This document shows, piece after piece, positions 26,807 through 38,000 of a DNA stretch of 64,000 nucleotides. The position numbers were made by a program, and so were the translations under genes. The DNA is taken from NCBI RefSeq assembly GCF_012844305.1, contig NZ_JABANE010000004.1, forward strand, positions 92,116 to 156,115, given 5' to 3'. Source of the DNA: Flammeovirga aprica JL-4. GTDB lineage: Bacteria; Bacteroidota; Bacteroidia; Cytophagales; Flammeovirgaceae. Numbering within the stretch: position 1 is the first letter of the stretch; each line of letters starts with the position of its first letter. The notes beneath the pieces are model-generated. The model was not told the DNA's origin. It did not search any database and saw only the letters and a program-made list of their open reading frames with translations.

Positions 26807-28603
26807 TTATTCTAACACAAATTTTAAAGTTGTAATATTACCTTTCTCATCAATTAATTTCAGAATACAAGCCTTATTAGTGGTTAATTGAAACTTCCAC
26901 CATTCAATCATTTCTCCTTGATTGATAGAACTAAAACCACTATTGATTAAGTTTCCACTGAAGTCGTATAACTCCCAATCAAGATCTCCTTCAAAGTTTC
27001 CAGAAAACAAATCGATTTCATCAACAATTACACCGTTAGGACTTGAATGTGATGAGTCAAAAGGATTATCACATTTTTGGTCATTATCCTCAATTGTCCA
27101 ATTGTAAGTATCAATGATTTTTTCTCTTTCATCCTCACTTTTACAATATGAAGTGCTCGTACTCAAAGTAACGTTATCTTGAAGTTCTAATTGACTCCAA
27201 CTTTCTAAAATCTTGTCATAGTTTTCAACTGAAAATGGTGTACCTTGAAACATTCCCGACATATATTTTGCTGATGAGACATCCCAATTGCTAATATCTA
27301 CATTAAAATCATGGGAATTATAAAATAAAAATTTCATATTTTTTACCGAAGACACATCCCAATTCTTCACTCCTGAACCATTAAAATTTTTAGTATTTGC
27401 AAAGGTCGATCTCATAGAAGTTATATTCGATACGTCCCATTTAGCTAAGTTTTTATTTCCTTCAAAAAACTTACACCCTGCAAACGTATACTCTAAACTT
27501 ATAACATTTGAGAGGTTGGGAGCATCATTCGCTGTAAAATTCTTTAGTTTATTACAATTCTGGAACATTTTAGCCAATGAACTAAATTTAACGTCTCCCC
27601 ATTGCACAACATCAGTTATGTTATTAGGAGCCAGAAATTTATTCATTCTACCTCTTATTCTAATAGTATCTGGTTTTGAGTCATAAGTATGTGATATTAT
27701 TTCTAAACCAGTGTTTTTTGAAAAACGTTCCCATACTCCATTTCCTTCCCAATCAACTTCAAAAAATGCATCTGTATATGCAGAAAAGTTTACAATATTA
27801 TTACTACCATCAACTACAAATATGAATTCATTATTTGCACATTGGCCTAAATCATTTATAACCCATTGATGATCTTCTATTATTTTATTTTTTCCAGTAA
27901 CACTAGAACAATAGTATTGAGAGACATCTAATCGTACATTATCTTGCAAATCTAGTTTGCTCCATTCAAACAATAGTTCATCATAATTTGCTTTTGAAAT
28001 GGCAGAATTAATAAACATATTTTTCATGTTTGTGACTGATGAGACATCCCAACTTTTTATATTACCTTCAAATTTCTTTGTGTTATAGAATGTAGCTCTC
28101 ATAGATTGAACATTGGAGACATTCCATTCATTAAGATCCTGTTTAAATATGCTAGCTCCGGCAAATGCATAATCCATTGAAATTACATTTGTCAAGTTTG
28201 GTTTATCAGAGGCAGAAAAACCTGCTATTTTGTGACATTGTTGGAATATTCTATTTAATGTAGTGAATGGCATGTTACCCCATTGAATGACATCAACAAT
28301 AGATGTTGGAGCTCTGAATTCGGAAAGATTTCCACTGATTTTAATTATGCCAGAATGACCGGGAGCTAATGTCTTTTGAACTTGATTCAGCTGTTTATGT
28401 TTAATAGTCACTAGTCCGTTTCCATCTCCCCAGTCTACATAAAAATCTTCATTACTATTACTGCTTCCCATAAATAATACATCTGTAGGATTGTTGGGAT
28501 TTGTTTCAACTTTAATAATGAACTCATCACTGTTTGCTTTAGAAAAAGTTACCAAGCTTATGAGAAGCAAGGGTATAACCGTAAAAAATATAATCTTCTT
28601 CAT
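26807..28603 (-). CDS. Secreted BspA-like repeat protein (DUF285), paralogue 1
   Basis: 598 residues with a signal peptide (MKKIIFFTVIPLLLISLVTF). Two similar halves: each begins with a beta-rich section carrying FYVDWGDGNG or FEVDWEGNG and GxMNKFLAPNNITDVVQWGD, then DUF285 repeats with the pattern WDVSxVxxMxxxFxxxxxFNxDIxxWDVS. The C-terminal ~65 residues (DLDWELYDFSGNLINSGFSS ... ACILKLIDEKGNITTLKFVL) look like a T9SS sorting domain. DUF285 proteins are surface or secreted repeat proteins, often adhesive. Follows its paralogue after a strong hairpin. Link with the RiPP locus is not supported beyond adjacency. Confidence 0.85.
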   Translation of the reverse strand: MKKIIFFTVIPLLLISLVTFSKANSDEFIIKVETNPNNPTDVLFMGSSNSNEDFYVDWGDGNGLVTIKHKQLNQVQKTLAPGHSGIIKISGNLSEFRAPTSIVDVIQWGNMPFTTLNRIFQQCHKIAGFSASDKPNLTNVISMDYAFAGASIFKQDLNEWNVSNVQSMRATFYNTKKFEGNIKSWDVSSVTNMKNMFINSAISKANYDELLFEWSKLDLQDNVRLDVSQYYCSSVTGKNKIIEDHQWVINDLGQCANNEFIFVVDGSNNIVNFSAYTDAFFEVDWEGNGVWERFSKNTGLEIISHTYDSKPDTIRIRGRMNKFLAPNNITDVVQWGDVKFSSLAKMFQNCNKLKNFTANDAPNLSNVISLEYTFAGCKFFEGNKNLAKWDVSNITSMRSTFANTKNFNGSGVKNWDVSSVKNMKFLFYNSHDFNVDISNWDVSSAKYMSGMFQGTPFSVENYDKILESWSQLELQDNVTLSTSTSYCKSEDEREKIIDTYNWTIEDNDQKCDNPFDSSHSSPNGVIVDEIDLFSGNFEGDLDWELYDFSGNLINSGFSSINQGEMIEWWKFQLTTNKACILKLIDEKGNITTLKFVLE

Positions 28604-28629
28604 TTTGATAGTTTTTGATTTTCAGCTAA

Positions 28630-28670
28630 TTCACTGTTGAAGAAGAGAAAAAATTTTCTTCAACAGTGAA
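28630..28670 (-). terminator. Strong hairpin between the two BspA-like genes
   Basis: 15-bp perfect stem TTCACTGTTGAAGAA / TTCTTCAACAGTGAA, 12 bases after one stop and 27 before the next ATG. No T-run follows in the direction of transcription, so it may be a partial terminator or an mRNA-processing or stability element. Confidence 0.65.
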
Positions 28671-28681
28671 TAGTTTAGTTT

Positions 28682-30709
28682 TTATTGCTTAATAAATTTC
28701 ATGATACTTACATGTTTATTTTTATCATAAACTTTTAGGATACCTGCCTTTTTAGAATTCATTTCGAAATCCCACCACTTAAGTTTTTCTCCTTTTTGTA
28801 AAAAGGTATGACCATTGCTTAAAATATTCCCATTGAAGTCATAAAGAGACCAGTAAACATCTCCTTCATAAAGTCCTGAATTAAGGTTCAGTTCATCTTT
28901 AATTAAGCCATTTTTGCTATTGCGGTATGATGAACTATAATTTGTTGGACAATTACTTCCTCCATCAGTAATGATCCAACCATAATCATCAATAATTTTT
29001 TGTCTTTGATCAGCACTTTGGCAATAGGTTGAAGAAACATCAAATTTAACATCCTCTTGAAGTCCGTTTTCTAGTTTACTCCAGCTATCTAAGAGATTGT
29101 CATAGTTTTCAGAACTGAATTGGTTTGTTCCTTCGAGCATATCCACCATATTATTCACATTAGAAACGTTCCATTGTTCAATATTTTGATTGAATGATAT
29201 GGCATTATAAAATAGTTGCTTCATATTTTTTACATTTGAAACATCCCAACTACTGATATCATTATTAAACATTCTAGTATAAGCAAAAGCTGATCGCATT
29301 GACGTCACTTCAGAGACATCCCATGTACTAATATCACCGTTAAAATTATAGGCACTTGCAAAAGCATATTGCATAGTTGTTACTCTAGAAAGGTTTGGAG
29401 TATCGGTAGCAGTAAACCCTTCAATGGATTTACAGAAGTGAAACATGTTATTTAGTGTTGTAAAAGCAACGTCTCCCCATTGTAAAACATCAATGATATT
29501 CTTTGGAGCTACAAATTTATTAAGGTCGCCTTTTATCTTAATTATACTTGGCTCTCCTTCAAAATAATGACTTACTTTTATTTGTGCACTATCTGAAATT
29601 ACCTCTTCCCATTCATTGTTGTTTTCCCAGTCAACATAAAATGTATTTACACTTTGAGCTTCGAATGATATAGTTCTTCCGGGTTTCCCTTTCACCTGAA
29701 AAATAAAGTTATAATCATCGCATGGTCCATGATCATCAATATACCAATTGTGGTCATATACCAAAGCTCTTCTTTCGTCTGCTGCATCACAATAGTTGCT
29801 AGAAATACCAAAATACACAGAATCTTGAACATCTTGACTTGCCCAGCTGTGAAGTAATTTATCATAGGTCTCATTAGATATTCTTGTATTAATAAATGCT
29901 TCATACATTTTATAAACATTAGAAATATCCCAATTACTTAGGTCCCTGTTAAATGCTCTGGCATTGTAAAACATAGAATTCATATTTTCTAAAGACTCAG
30001 TATTCCAATTGCTTATATCAGCATTAAAATTGAAAGCTTCATAAAACATTTTTCTCATATTTTTTACCTTAGATACATCCCAATTACTAATATCTGAAAT
30101 GAAACGATTGGCTCCACAAAACATAAATCTCATGTCCTCTACCTTTGAAACATCCCATTGACTTAAATCGCCATTAAAATTTTCTGCATGATAAAATGTA
30201 AGAACCATAGAAGTAACATTAGATACATCCCATTGACTTAAGTCGCCGTTGAATTTTTCACATCTCGCAAAAGTTCTATTCATGGAAACTACCTTAGATA
30301 GGTTTGGTGTATCATTGGCACTGAACTTTTTAAGCTTGTAGCATTTTTTGAATGCATCATCAAGTGAAGTAAAACCAACATCACCCCACTGAATGACATC
30401 TTTGATATCTTGTGGAGCTTTGAATATGTTCATTTCTCCTCTAATTTTTATAGTATCGGGTTTAGTCTCAAACTTAAAAGAGATTCGTTGTATACCATCA
30501 GTAGTAATTTCCATCCATTCATTGTTGTTTTTCCAGTCAATTTCAAAGGAAGAGTTTGTACTAGCGTAAAAGGAAGTTGTTGATTCGCTTCCTTCATCTA
30601 ATACAAAGATGAAATATTTACTTGTGTCCTGATCATAATTAATGAGCTTTGCATACGTAGAAAAGCTCATTGTTAATAAAATCGAAATACAAAATAGTAT
30701 TTTACCCAT
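28682..30709 (-). CDS. Secreted BspA-like repeat protein (DUF285), paralogue 2
   Basis: 675 residues with a signal peptide (MGKILFCISILLTMSFSTYA). Same plan as the protein at 26807: two modules, each a beta-rich head (FEIDWKNNNEWMEI and FYVDWENNNEWEEV, then FKAPQDIKDVIQWGD or FVAPKNIIDVLQWGD) followed by DUF285 repeats (NVTSMVLTFYHAENFNGDLS, QWDVSKVEDMRFMF and so on; about five repeats in the first module). A T9SS-like tail (DVYWSLYDFNGNILSNGHTF ... SIMKFIKQ) ends it. Probably a cell-surface binding or adhesion protein. First gene of the pair; upstream region is shared with the divergent PL8-like gene. Confidence 0.85.
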   Translation of the reverse strand: MGKILFCISILLTMSFSTYAKLINYDQDTSKYFIFVLDEGSESTTSFYASTNSSFEIDWKNNNEWMEITTDGIQRISFKFETKPDTIKIRGEMNIFKAPQDIKDVIQWGDVGFTSLDDAFKKCYKLKKFSANDTPNLSKVVSMNRTFARCEKFNGDLSQWDVSNVTSMVLTFYHAENFNGDLSQWDVSKVEDMRFMFCGANRFISDISNWDVSKVKNMRKMFYEAFNFNADISNWNTESLENMNSMFYNARAFNRDLSNWDISNVYKMYEAFINTRISNETYDKLLHSWASQDVQDSVYFGISSNYCDAADERRALVYDHNWYIDDHGPCDDYNFIFQVKGKPGRTISFEAQSVNTFYVDWENNNEWEEVISDSAQIKVSHYFEGEPSIIKIKGDLNKFVAPKNIIDVLQWGDVAFTTLNNMFHFCKSIEGFTATDTPNLSRVTTMQYAFASAYNFNGDISTWDVSEVTSMRSAFAYTRMFNNDISSWDVSNVKNMKQLFYNAISFNQNIEQWNVSNVNNMVDMLEGTNQFSSENYDNLLDSWSKLENGLQEDVKFDVSSTYCQSADQRQKIIDDYGWIITDGGSNCPTNYSSSYRNSKNGLIKDELNLNSGLYEGDVYWSLYDFNGNILSNGHTFLQKGEKLKWWDFEMNSKKAGILKVYDKNKHVSIMKFIKQ

Positions 30710-31534
30710 AAGTTAATTTTTAGGTGTTAAATTCATTTCATGTATTTGATTCTTTTTTTTTAAAAAATAACCACTTAGTATGGTTAATAAAAGTAAATAC
30801 CATTTGTTTGTGGCTTACTGTTAGTTTCACAGTACTCATTTTTGATTACAATAATAGAACTTAGATTTACAACATTTTTCCGTATTATATAGTTAAGTAC
30901 CTTTTGATAAAATAATTTCTTGAATTGTTAAGCTGGAGATTTATTCTGACTTAGAAACACTCTGAATCAACCATTTATGACTCATACTTTACTCAATAAG
31001 ATATCTTCTTAAATCTTTAAAAAAATAGGTACTATATTGAATTTAAAATATATTATACAATAAACATTACAGATGAATCAACTAATATGGCATGTAAATA
31101 TTAGAACTTATTGTACTTCTGTAATGGTTAAATAACCCAACTAGTACTCGCTTAATCAAATGTTTAGTCTCTCAAAAGAAATAAGGGTTTTGACAAAAGG
31201 GGGGGTAATTCATCCTTCTTTTTTTTGTAAAACCATTTAACTCTAATAATCAAAGTACAAAACATCTAATCGATAATAAATGTTATTTGTTTATTAAGGA
31301 ATGGTGATCAATTCTAAATAAAGAGTCTAAATAATAAAACTAACTATTGCTAATAACTTTGACATTAATAACAGTTTCTCATAGGAGATTATTCTAACTC
31401 AAAATGCTGATAAAATACAACTATTTTAAACTCTAGCGTAACTAGAAAAGTCTTCATAAAGGAAACTCTAATATCAATTAATCAATAGTTATTAACCCAT
31501 AATTTTCTATTTAAAAACTAAATTAAACAAAACA
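30710..31534. other. Divergent intergenic region
   Basis: 825 bases between the divergent BspA-like and PL8-like genes; must hold both promoters. A run of seven G sits at 31199-31205. No gene, strong hairpin or recognised operator found. Confidence 0.5.
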
Positions 31535-34500
31535 ATGTACCTAAAAGTATTTTTATTAATCAGTCTGCTTTTCATGCCCTTTATTTTTACTTCGGGGCAA
31601 ATTACATCAGAACCTACCAGAAAGTTCCCTAACCCTGTTTCTATAGAAGGTTATGTTTATCCCCCTGGCCCTGTTGATGTTCTTAAGCCTAATGAGTATT
31701 GTTTATTTGAAGTGAAAGGAGATACTGTCATAGGGCAAGTTCAACTAGATTACAATTCGTATGCTAAAGTAAATTTCAAAATAGTTGAAGGAGATGAGGA
31801 TAACCTTTTTAGAATTCATAATTATGTTAATAGTTTCGGAAAATCCTTTGGGAAAATATTATGTAACAAAAAGCAACATGATAAATCTTCTTATTTTATT
31901 ACTGTGCAAGGGACGTTCGAAGATGGCTCTAAAAAATCTGAGAAATACGAAATAAAAGTTGTAGATGAATTGACAGCTACAAGGTTTTGGAATCATTTTG
32001 GCCTCAAATTGATTAAAATGAAAGATTTTGGAAGGCAAAAAACTGATAAAGAAGCAGAAGCAATATTCTCAACTTTAAGAAGTAATGGACAAATCAGAGC
32101 ATTTGATTATGCCATTACCGATAAGGTTAAGTATTTAGATCTCCAAGAACAAGTATTATTATTAGCCGATGCTACATTGTCGCTATTAGATCCAAATAGT
32201 AGTTTATATGATAAAAGAAGTCTGGTTGATAGATTATACAATACCATAATTTTTACAGATTCTATTAATGATATCATTCATGAGAATGAACCTAATACAA
32301 TCGATTCTCATGTTTGGCGAATATCGGATCCGATTATTGGAATCGGACTACACTTATATAAGGATTATATCTTAAAAGACTTGGAACTTCCGTATGACAG
32401 TTTCCAACATAAAAAAGCCCAGCAAGTGCTTGATGCTTTAATTAATATAGGGGATGTATTATGGGGTGAAAGAATGAATCTTAGACCTATCTTAAATACA
32501 GCTAATATTGCTCATCGCGAAAGGTCTTTATTAGTGCGTCTGTTGTTAACTAATGATTATAATAGGGCAATTACTGATAGGGATCTTCTATATGATACAG
32601 TGGATCAAAGAATTCCAGGGTTTTATCCTAAAAATGGATATCAAGATTATATTACTATTATGCAAAAAATGGCGCGTTTCCCGGAGGAATATGGTTTCCC
32701 AGGAATATATCCAGATGGTAGTATAGTTCATCATACTCAAAATAATCCAAACGAAAAGTATAAATACAGAGCCACGGCCACTTTTGTTCCCACATCATAT
32801 GGATATAGTTGGATTAATAGCAAAATTAGTTTTATCCCTTTTTTCAAAAATACAGACTTTAGTTACAATAAATCAGCTCCAAATGAAACAGCTGATTACA
32901 TTCTCGATTATTTTAAGCCTTTGGTTTATAAGGGACGATTTGATTTTACCATCGGTGCTGGTTTAGATGGCAATCTGTATAATGAACAGCGAAAAATAAA
33001 GACTCTCACAGAAAATATTTTTAATTCTGTGAATGATAGCATTGAAATTTTCAGGAAGGATGAGCTACAAGATTTTTATATGAATTCTATTTATAAACAA
33101 ACTGGATATAGATCAAACACACCCTATTGGAATTCTGATTATATCGCTCATCAAAGAAAAGATTATTTTAGTTCTGTTAAAATGGTTTCTTTTCATTCTA
33201 CACCTCCAGAACAAAAAGAAGTACATAAAAAAAACATTGTCAATTCATACGTCTTTTTTGGTGATGGTGCTTTTCAAATTCAAAGAAGAGGTGATGAATA
33301 TTTTAATATAAATAATGTTTTTGACGGTCAACAAGTACCAGGTACAACTGTTGAAATACAAGATGAGATCATAGTTAAATCTACAGGTCTGGCCAATTCA
33401 GCAGTGACTGGACAGAATACTTTTGTAGGAGTCAACTCTGATGGAGAGTATGGGTTTGGAGCTTATGTAATGGCAAGAGATCGGGAGGAAGTTGATTATG
33501 AGTTTAATACAGCCAAAAAAGGATATTTCTTTTTTGAAAATGAAGTATTAGCCTGTGCGAATAGCATTAGGAGAACCAAAAACGGTAATCAGAAGGCAAT
33601 TATAACCACAATCAATCAAACAGAACAAAGAACAGCAATCGAATACCATATTGAAAATAGTAGAGGTGAAATACTTGATGCAAATACTACAAAAAAAATC
33701 ACATGCGTAAAAACACCTTTTTGGGTACATCATGATAGTGTAGGTTATATTGTCTTCCCGGATTCAATCACAGGAGTACAAGTCAATCTTATTTCTGAAA
33801 CGAGGATTGATCGAATTGATCAAGAAACTAAAGTAAAAGTTTTTGTAATACAGATAGAACATGGTATAGAACCCAATAATGACAGTTACCATTATTTGAT
33901 GATTCCAAATTGTTCAGTAAATGATGTAGATGATAGATATCAAAAACTCCTAAATAAAACTGATGATATCAGCATTGTAAAAAACGATTCAAGTGCTATT
34001 GTCGTTCAGCATAAAGAATTAAAAAGAACTCAATTTGTGTTTTTTAAGGCAGATACGATTGACATTAAAAATTATTTTTCTGGGGAAGATTTAAAGATCG
34101 GAGTAGATCAACCTTCCTTAATCATGCTAAAAGAGATGGATGATAACATTGTTCAAATTATCACTACTGATGCTAATCAACATGATAATGAAAATGATAT
34201 TAATCTTTTTCTTAACAGAACTCTAGAAGGGGAGCATGCGAACTGTCATGGAGAAAGTACAACAATTAAATTTACATCAAGTGATATAATGACTGAAATA
34301 GGTAGGCCCATGATGAAGAGTTACTTCAAAACCAATCATCAATCTATTACAAGCTCAATTAATAAAGTAAATGATGATGAAATAGTAATTTATCCAAATC
34401 CATCAAATGGAATATTCAATATCTTATCAAAATCAAAAATTAAGAAATATGCCGTTTATAACCTAAATGGAAAACTAATTGAAAATGGTAATTTTATAAA

Positions 34501-34603
34501 TGATGGTATCATATTAAATGACCTCAAAAGGGGTATATATTACCTAAGTTTAGTGACTGAAAATGAATTAAGAATCGTGAAGAAAATTATTCTTGTAAAT
34601 TAA
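31535..34603 (+). CDS. Divergent PL8-like (hyaluronate/chondroitin AC-type fold) secreted protein with T9SS tail
   Basis: 1022 residues, signal peptide MYLKVFLLISLLFMPFIFTS. Residues ~25-145 form a beta-rich N-domain; ~150-500 an alpha/alpha domain; ~540-900 super-sandwich-like, with AKKGYFFFENEVLACANSIRR, the counterpart of the FFFENEIICLGSSI block in the PL8 lyases here. Active-site counterparts: Asn in LNTANIAHRE (~323), His in DGSIVHHTQN (~399), Tyr in TSYGYSWIN (~422). At the place where chondroitin AC/hyaluronate lyases have GRGISR with two essential Arg, this protein reads GAGLDGN (~474-480). It may therefore use another Arg, act on another polymer, or be inactive. The last ~75 residues are a T9SS sorting domain (IVIYPNPSNGIFNILS ... 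KRGIYYLSLV). Confidence 0.75.
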   Translation: MYLKVFLLISLLFMPFIFTSGQITSEPTRKFPNPVSIEGYVYPPGPVDVLKPNEYCLFEVKGDTVIGQVQLDYNSYAKVNFKIVEGDEDNLFRIHNYVNSFGKSFGKILCNKKQHDKSSYFITVQGTFEDGSKKSEKYEIKVVDELTATRFWNHFGLKLIKMKDFGRQKTDKEAEAIFSTLRSNGQIRAFDYAITDKVKYLDLQEQVLLLADATLSLLDPNSSLYDKRSLVDRLYNTIIFTDSINDIIHENEPNTIDSHVWRISDPIIGIGLHLYKDYILKDLELPYDSFQHKKAQQVLDALINIGDVLWGERMNLRPILNTANIAHRERSLLVRLLLTNDYNRAITDRDLLYDTVDQRIPGFYPKNGYQDYITIMQKMARFPEEYGFPGIYPDGSIVHHTQNNPNEKYKYRATATFVPTSYGYSWINSKISFIPFFKNTDFSYNKSAPNETADYILDYFKPLVYKGRFDFTIGAGLDGNLYNEQRKIKTLTENIFNSVNDSIEIFRKDELQDFYMNSIYKQTGYRSNTPYWNSDYIAHQRKDYFSSVKMVSFHSTPPEQKEVHKKNIVNSYVFFGDGAFQIQRRGDEYFNINNVFDGQQVPGTTVEIQDEIIVKSTGLANSAVTGQNTFVGVNSDGEYGFGAYVMARDREEVDYEFNTAKKGYFFFENEVLACANSIRRTKNGNQKAIITTINQTEQRTAIEYHIENSRGEILDANTTKKITCVKTPFWVHHDSVGYIVFPDSITGVQVNLISETRIDRIDQETKVKVFVIQIEHGIEPNNDSYHYLMIPNCSVNDVDDRYQKLLNKTDDISIVKNDSSAIVVQHKELKRTQFVFFKADTIDIKNYFSGEDLKIGVDQPSLIMLKEMDDNIVQIITTDANQHDNENDINLFLNRTLEGEHANCHGESTTIKFTSSDIMTEIGRPMMKSYFKTNHQSITSSINKVNDDEIVIYPNPSNGIFNILSKSKIKKYAVYNLNGKLIENGNFINDGIILNDLKRGIYYLSLVTENELRIVKKIILVN

Positions 34604-35071
34604 AAACTTAAAATACTTCTAATTATTCTGGAAAAGAGAAGTATTGACGTTTTAATTATGTTCTATGAGTCTGTACTTTATTTAAATCTTCACAAGATAA
34701 TATTAAACGATAGCAGACCATATTCTTTGAGTATCTCTAGATTTCATTTCGGTGATTTCTAGAGAACTTAATATATCTTCTCTTTGAATTTATGTTGAAT
34801 TTTTATACATAACCGCTCTTATAGACTATATGTCACTTCATCCATATAACACTATACAAGTGTAACATCAATAAACTCAAAAAAAATACAAAGCAGTGGT
34901 GGCATTTTCTTTTTTTTAAGTCCAAAGGGTAGTTATTAACAAAACTATTTTTCAATCAAAAACTAAACTGACTTCTCTTTAAAGTTTCTTCTACCTTTTA
35001 TGTACTCAATTTTTTATTTCTTAATGAATGGGGGAAGGTGACTACTAAGAGAAACTCAAAAATTTAAGCCA
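34604..35071. other. Intergenic region with terminator
   Basis: 468 bases with no gene. A hairpin terminator follows the PL8-like gene at 34612-34656; the rest is the upstream region of the multidomain lyase-like gene. Nothing else recognised. Confidence 0.5.
34612..34656 (+). terminator. Terminator of the PL8-like gene
   Basis: Stem AATACTTCT / AGAAGTATT followed by gacgTTTTAATT, starting 9 bases after the stop codon. Confidence 0.65.
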
Positions 35072-38000
35072 ATGTCACATACAAACTTCCTTGAAAAAAA
35101 GAATAATTATTTAAAATTATTCCTGCTTAATTTTATGCTCTATACTATCTCGATTTCCACTTTTTCTCAAAACCTCAACCTCAATGTGGGAGCAGAAACA
35201 GGAACGGTTGATAGTGGGCTTCCTATACCTCTTACTGAGAGCTATTCTAAAAATAACAATAGTGAGGTTGAAAACAGTGATGGAAGATTTATTGCCAATG
35301 AACTTCACTCTATCACAGCATTATATGCTCCTTCATGGGCTAGAGAAGGAAATTATGTGCTTAAATTTCATGCAGATGGAAGTAATTACCCAAATCATGA
35401 TTATGCGTACAGAGCTGAATTATCTAACTCTAATCCTAATATTGGATTTTCTCCCAATGAGGAAAGGTATTATTCTTTAAGTTTTTTCCCTCCTAAGACT
35501 ATGTGGGATGAAGAGACTAAATATTCTACCATTATAACCCAATGGAAACAATATGGCGGAGGACAACCTAATATGCAGGTTAAGCTTAGCAATATGGGAG
35601 ATTATAAACTTACCGTTAAAAGTAATCGACACTGGGAAAGTGAACAAAGTGAAGGAGATTTAATAGGTTATGCAAAACCTGATGAATGGAATGATCTAAA
35701 ATATTATGTCAAACACTCTCAGGGCAATAATGGAGTTTTCAAGATTTGGTTAAATGGTGAATTAGTATTTACCTATAACGGACCAAACTTGTATAAAAAT
35801 GAGAACGGATATACAAAATTTGGCATGTATACAGAGATAAGAGATGAAAGAATTATATATTTCGATGCTGTAAATATTACTGATAAGATCTCAGTTCCTG
35901 TTGATGTTTGGGCAAAAGATCAAGCGCATCTTCCTAAGATTACACTTACAAGCCCATTGAACTCAGAAAATTTCCCAACTAAAGCATTAGTCTGTCTCAA
36001 TGCCACTGCAGCTGACCCTGCCGGAAATAAAATTGGTTCCGAGGGAAAAATAAAGTTTGTAGAGTTTTTTGCGAATGATATTTCAATTGGGATTGATAAA
36101 GATGCTCCTTATAATTTACATTGGACGCCTGAAGATGGGGCATACGATATTAAAGCAATAACAGTAGACGAGGATAATCATTATACAACATCTTCAATCC
36201 ATTCCATTCAAGTGGGATCTAAAGTACCAGAAGTGGAAATAACATCTCCCTCTCACCTTACCAATTATGATACACCTCACACAATTACTATAACTGCTGA
36301 TGCAAATGATGAAGATGATTATATATCAAAAGTTGAATTCTTTGTTGATAATACCTCTATTGGTATTGATACTACTAGGCCATATAGTATAGATTGGACT
36401 TCTACTAAAACGGGTGCATTTATTATTAGTGCCCAATCAACCAATATGGAAAATAAAAAATCAGAAAGAGATACCCTTGGAATTACAATAGGCGCATCTT
36501 TTAATACAACTACACTTACAGCTACTGATGATGCTACAATAAATGAAAACCAACCTGATTTAAATGGAAATTGGACCAATGTAGAAATTCGAGGCAAAGA
36601 AAATGTTACAGTTATAGGTTTGTTCAAGTTTAATATTAAAGATATAATTAACAAACCAGAAATAAGGTCTGCTAAACTAAAGCTTTATACTAACTCATTA
36701 GAAGACAATGTCAATTTATCATTATTTGAAGCCTATGGAGATTCTTGGAAGGAGAGCTCAATTACATGGAATAGTAAACCATCAAAAGGTGCAAAAGTAG
36801 CAGAAACAACGATAAATTCAGTAGGAAAATATTTTGAATTTGATATTACAAAATATATAAAGGGAAAGCATTCAAATGCAGATAAACTAGTTAGTGTTTG
36901 GATTGAAGATAGTGAATTTTCGGAATCACGCGTAAAATTTGACAGCAGAACAAAAACAAACCCTCCTCGCCTAGAGATTATAACTTCTGATATTGGAGGA
37001 GCAGACATTATTGAAAAAATAGAACCTTCAGAAGATAGAGATGATGTATTTTCTCAAAGAGTCTCTTTTATTTCTCCTTCTCATCTATCATCACTATTCT
37101 TAGGCGATTCTGTAACACTTTCCGCCGGTGCTTCAGATCCATATGGCAATTTGCAAAAAGTTAGTTTTCATCATGGAAGTACTTTAATTGGTGATGTATC
37201 AACTAGTCCTTATTCATTAAAGTATTTACCAAAAGATAGTGGAAACGATACACTAATAGTAAATGGGATCTATAAAGATGAAATATTATCAGACACACTT
37301 ATTTTATCGTTTTTTCACTCTGAAGATAATAATACCATTGATTTTACGGCAGTAGATGATGCTACAATTCGTGAGGATACATTGTGTTTAAATGGCAACT
37401 GGGACAATAATGCGATTTTAGGAAAAAAAAATCAGAATTGTGTTATGTTATTGAAATTTGATATCAGCCTTTTAATGAGTGCTCCTCAAATTAAAGATGC
37501 AAAGTTATGTTTATTTACAAGCGCTTTAAATTCTGAAATTGATCTATCTACATACTCAGTAAAGAGCAATGATTGGTTTGAAGAATCTGTGACATGGGAA
37601 ACAAACCCAAAGAAAACTAACTTAATAAATACACAAACAATTAATGACCTCAACCAGTACAATACTATCGACATTACTTCTTTTATCAATAAAAAAATTC
37701 AATCCCAGGACTCGATTGTTTCATTTTGGTTAGAAGATTCTAAAGTCTCTCAAAATGAAGTGAAAATTCAAAGTAGATTATTACAAAACCCACCTCTACT
37801 AAGTATACTCATAGATCATGATGACCCTCTTCCTGTGGAATTAATTGACTTTTCTGTAGAAAAACATCTAACTTTCAATACCTTAAAATGGATCACAGCA
37901 TCTGAACTAAATTCTGATTATTTTCAAATTCAAGTCTCTGAAAACAATAAAAACTGGACTATTTTAGGAAATGTGAAAGGGCAAGGTACTTCACATATAA

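Noticed and set aside
26807..30709. BspA-like genes as part of the RiPP locus
   Set aside because: Same direction but separated by 590 bases and a hairpin, with no functional link visible.
31199..31205. Seven-G run upstream of the PL8-like gene as a phase-variable promoter
   Set aside because: About 330 bases from the start codon, short, and no promoter elements could be placed around it.
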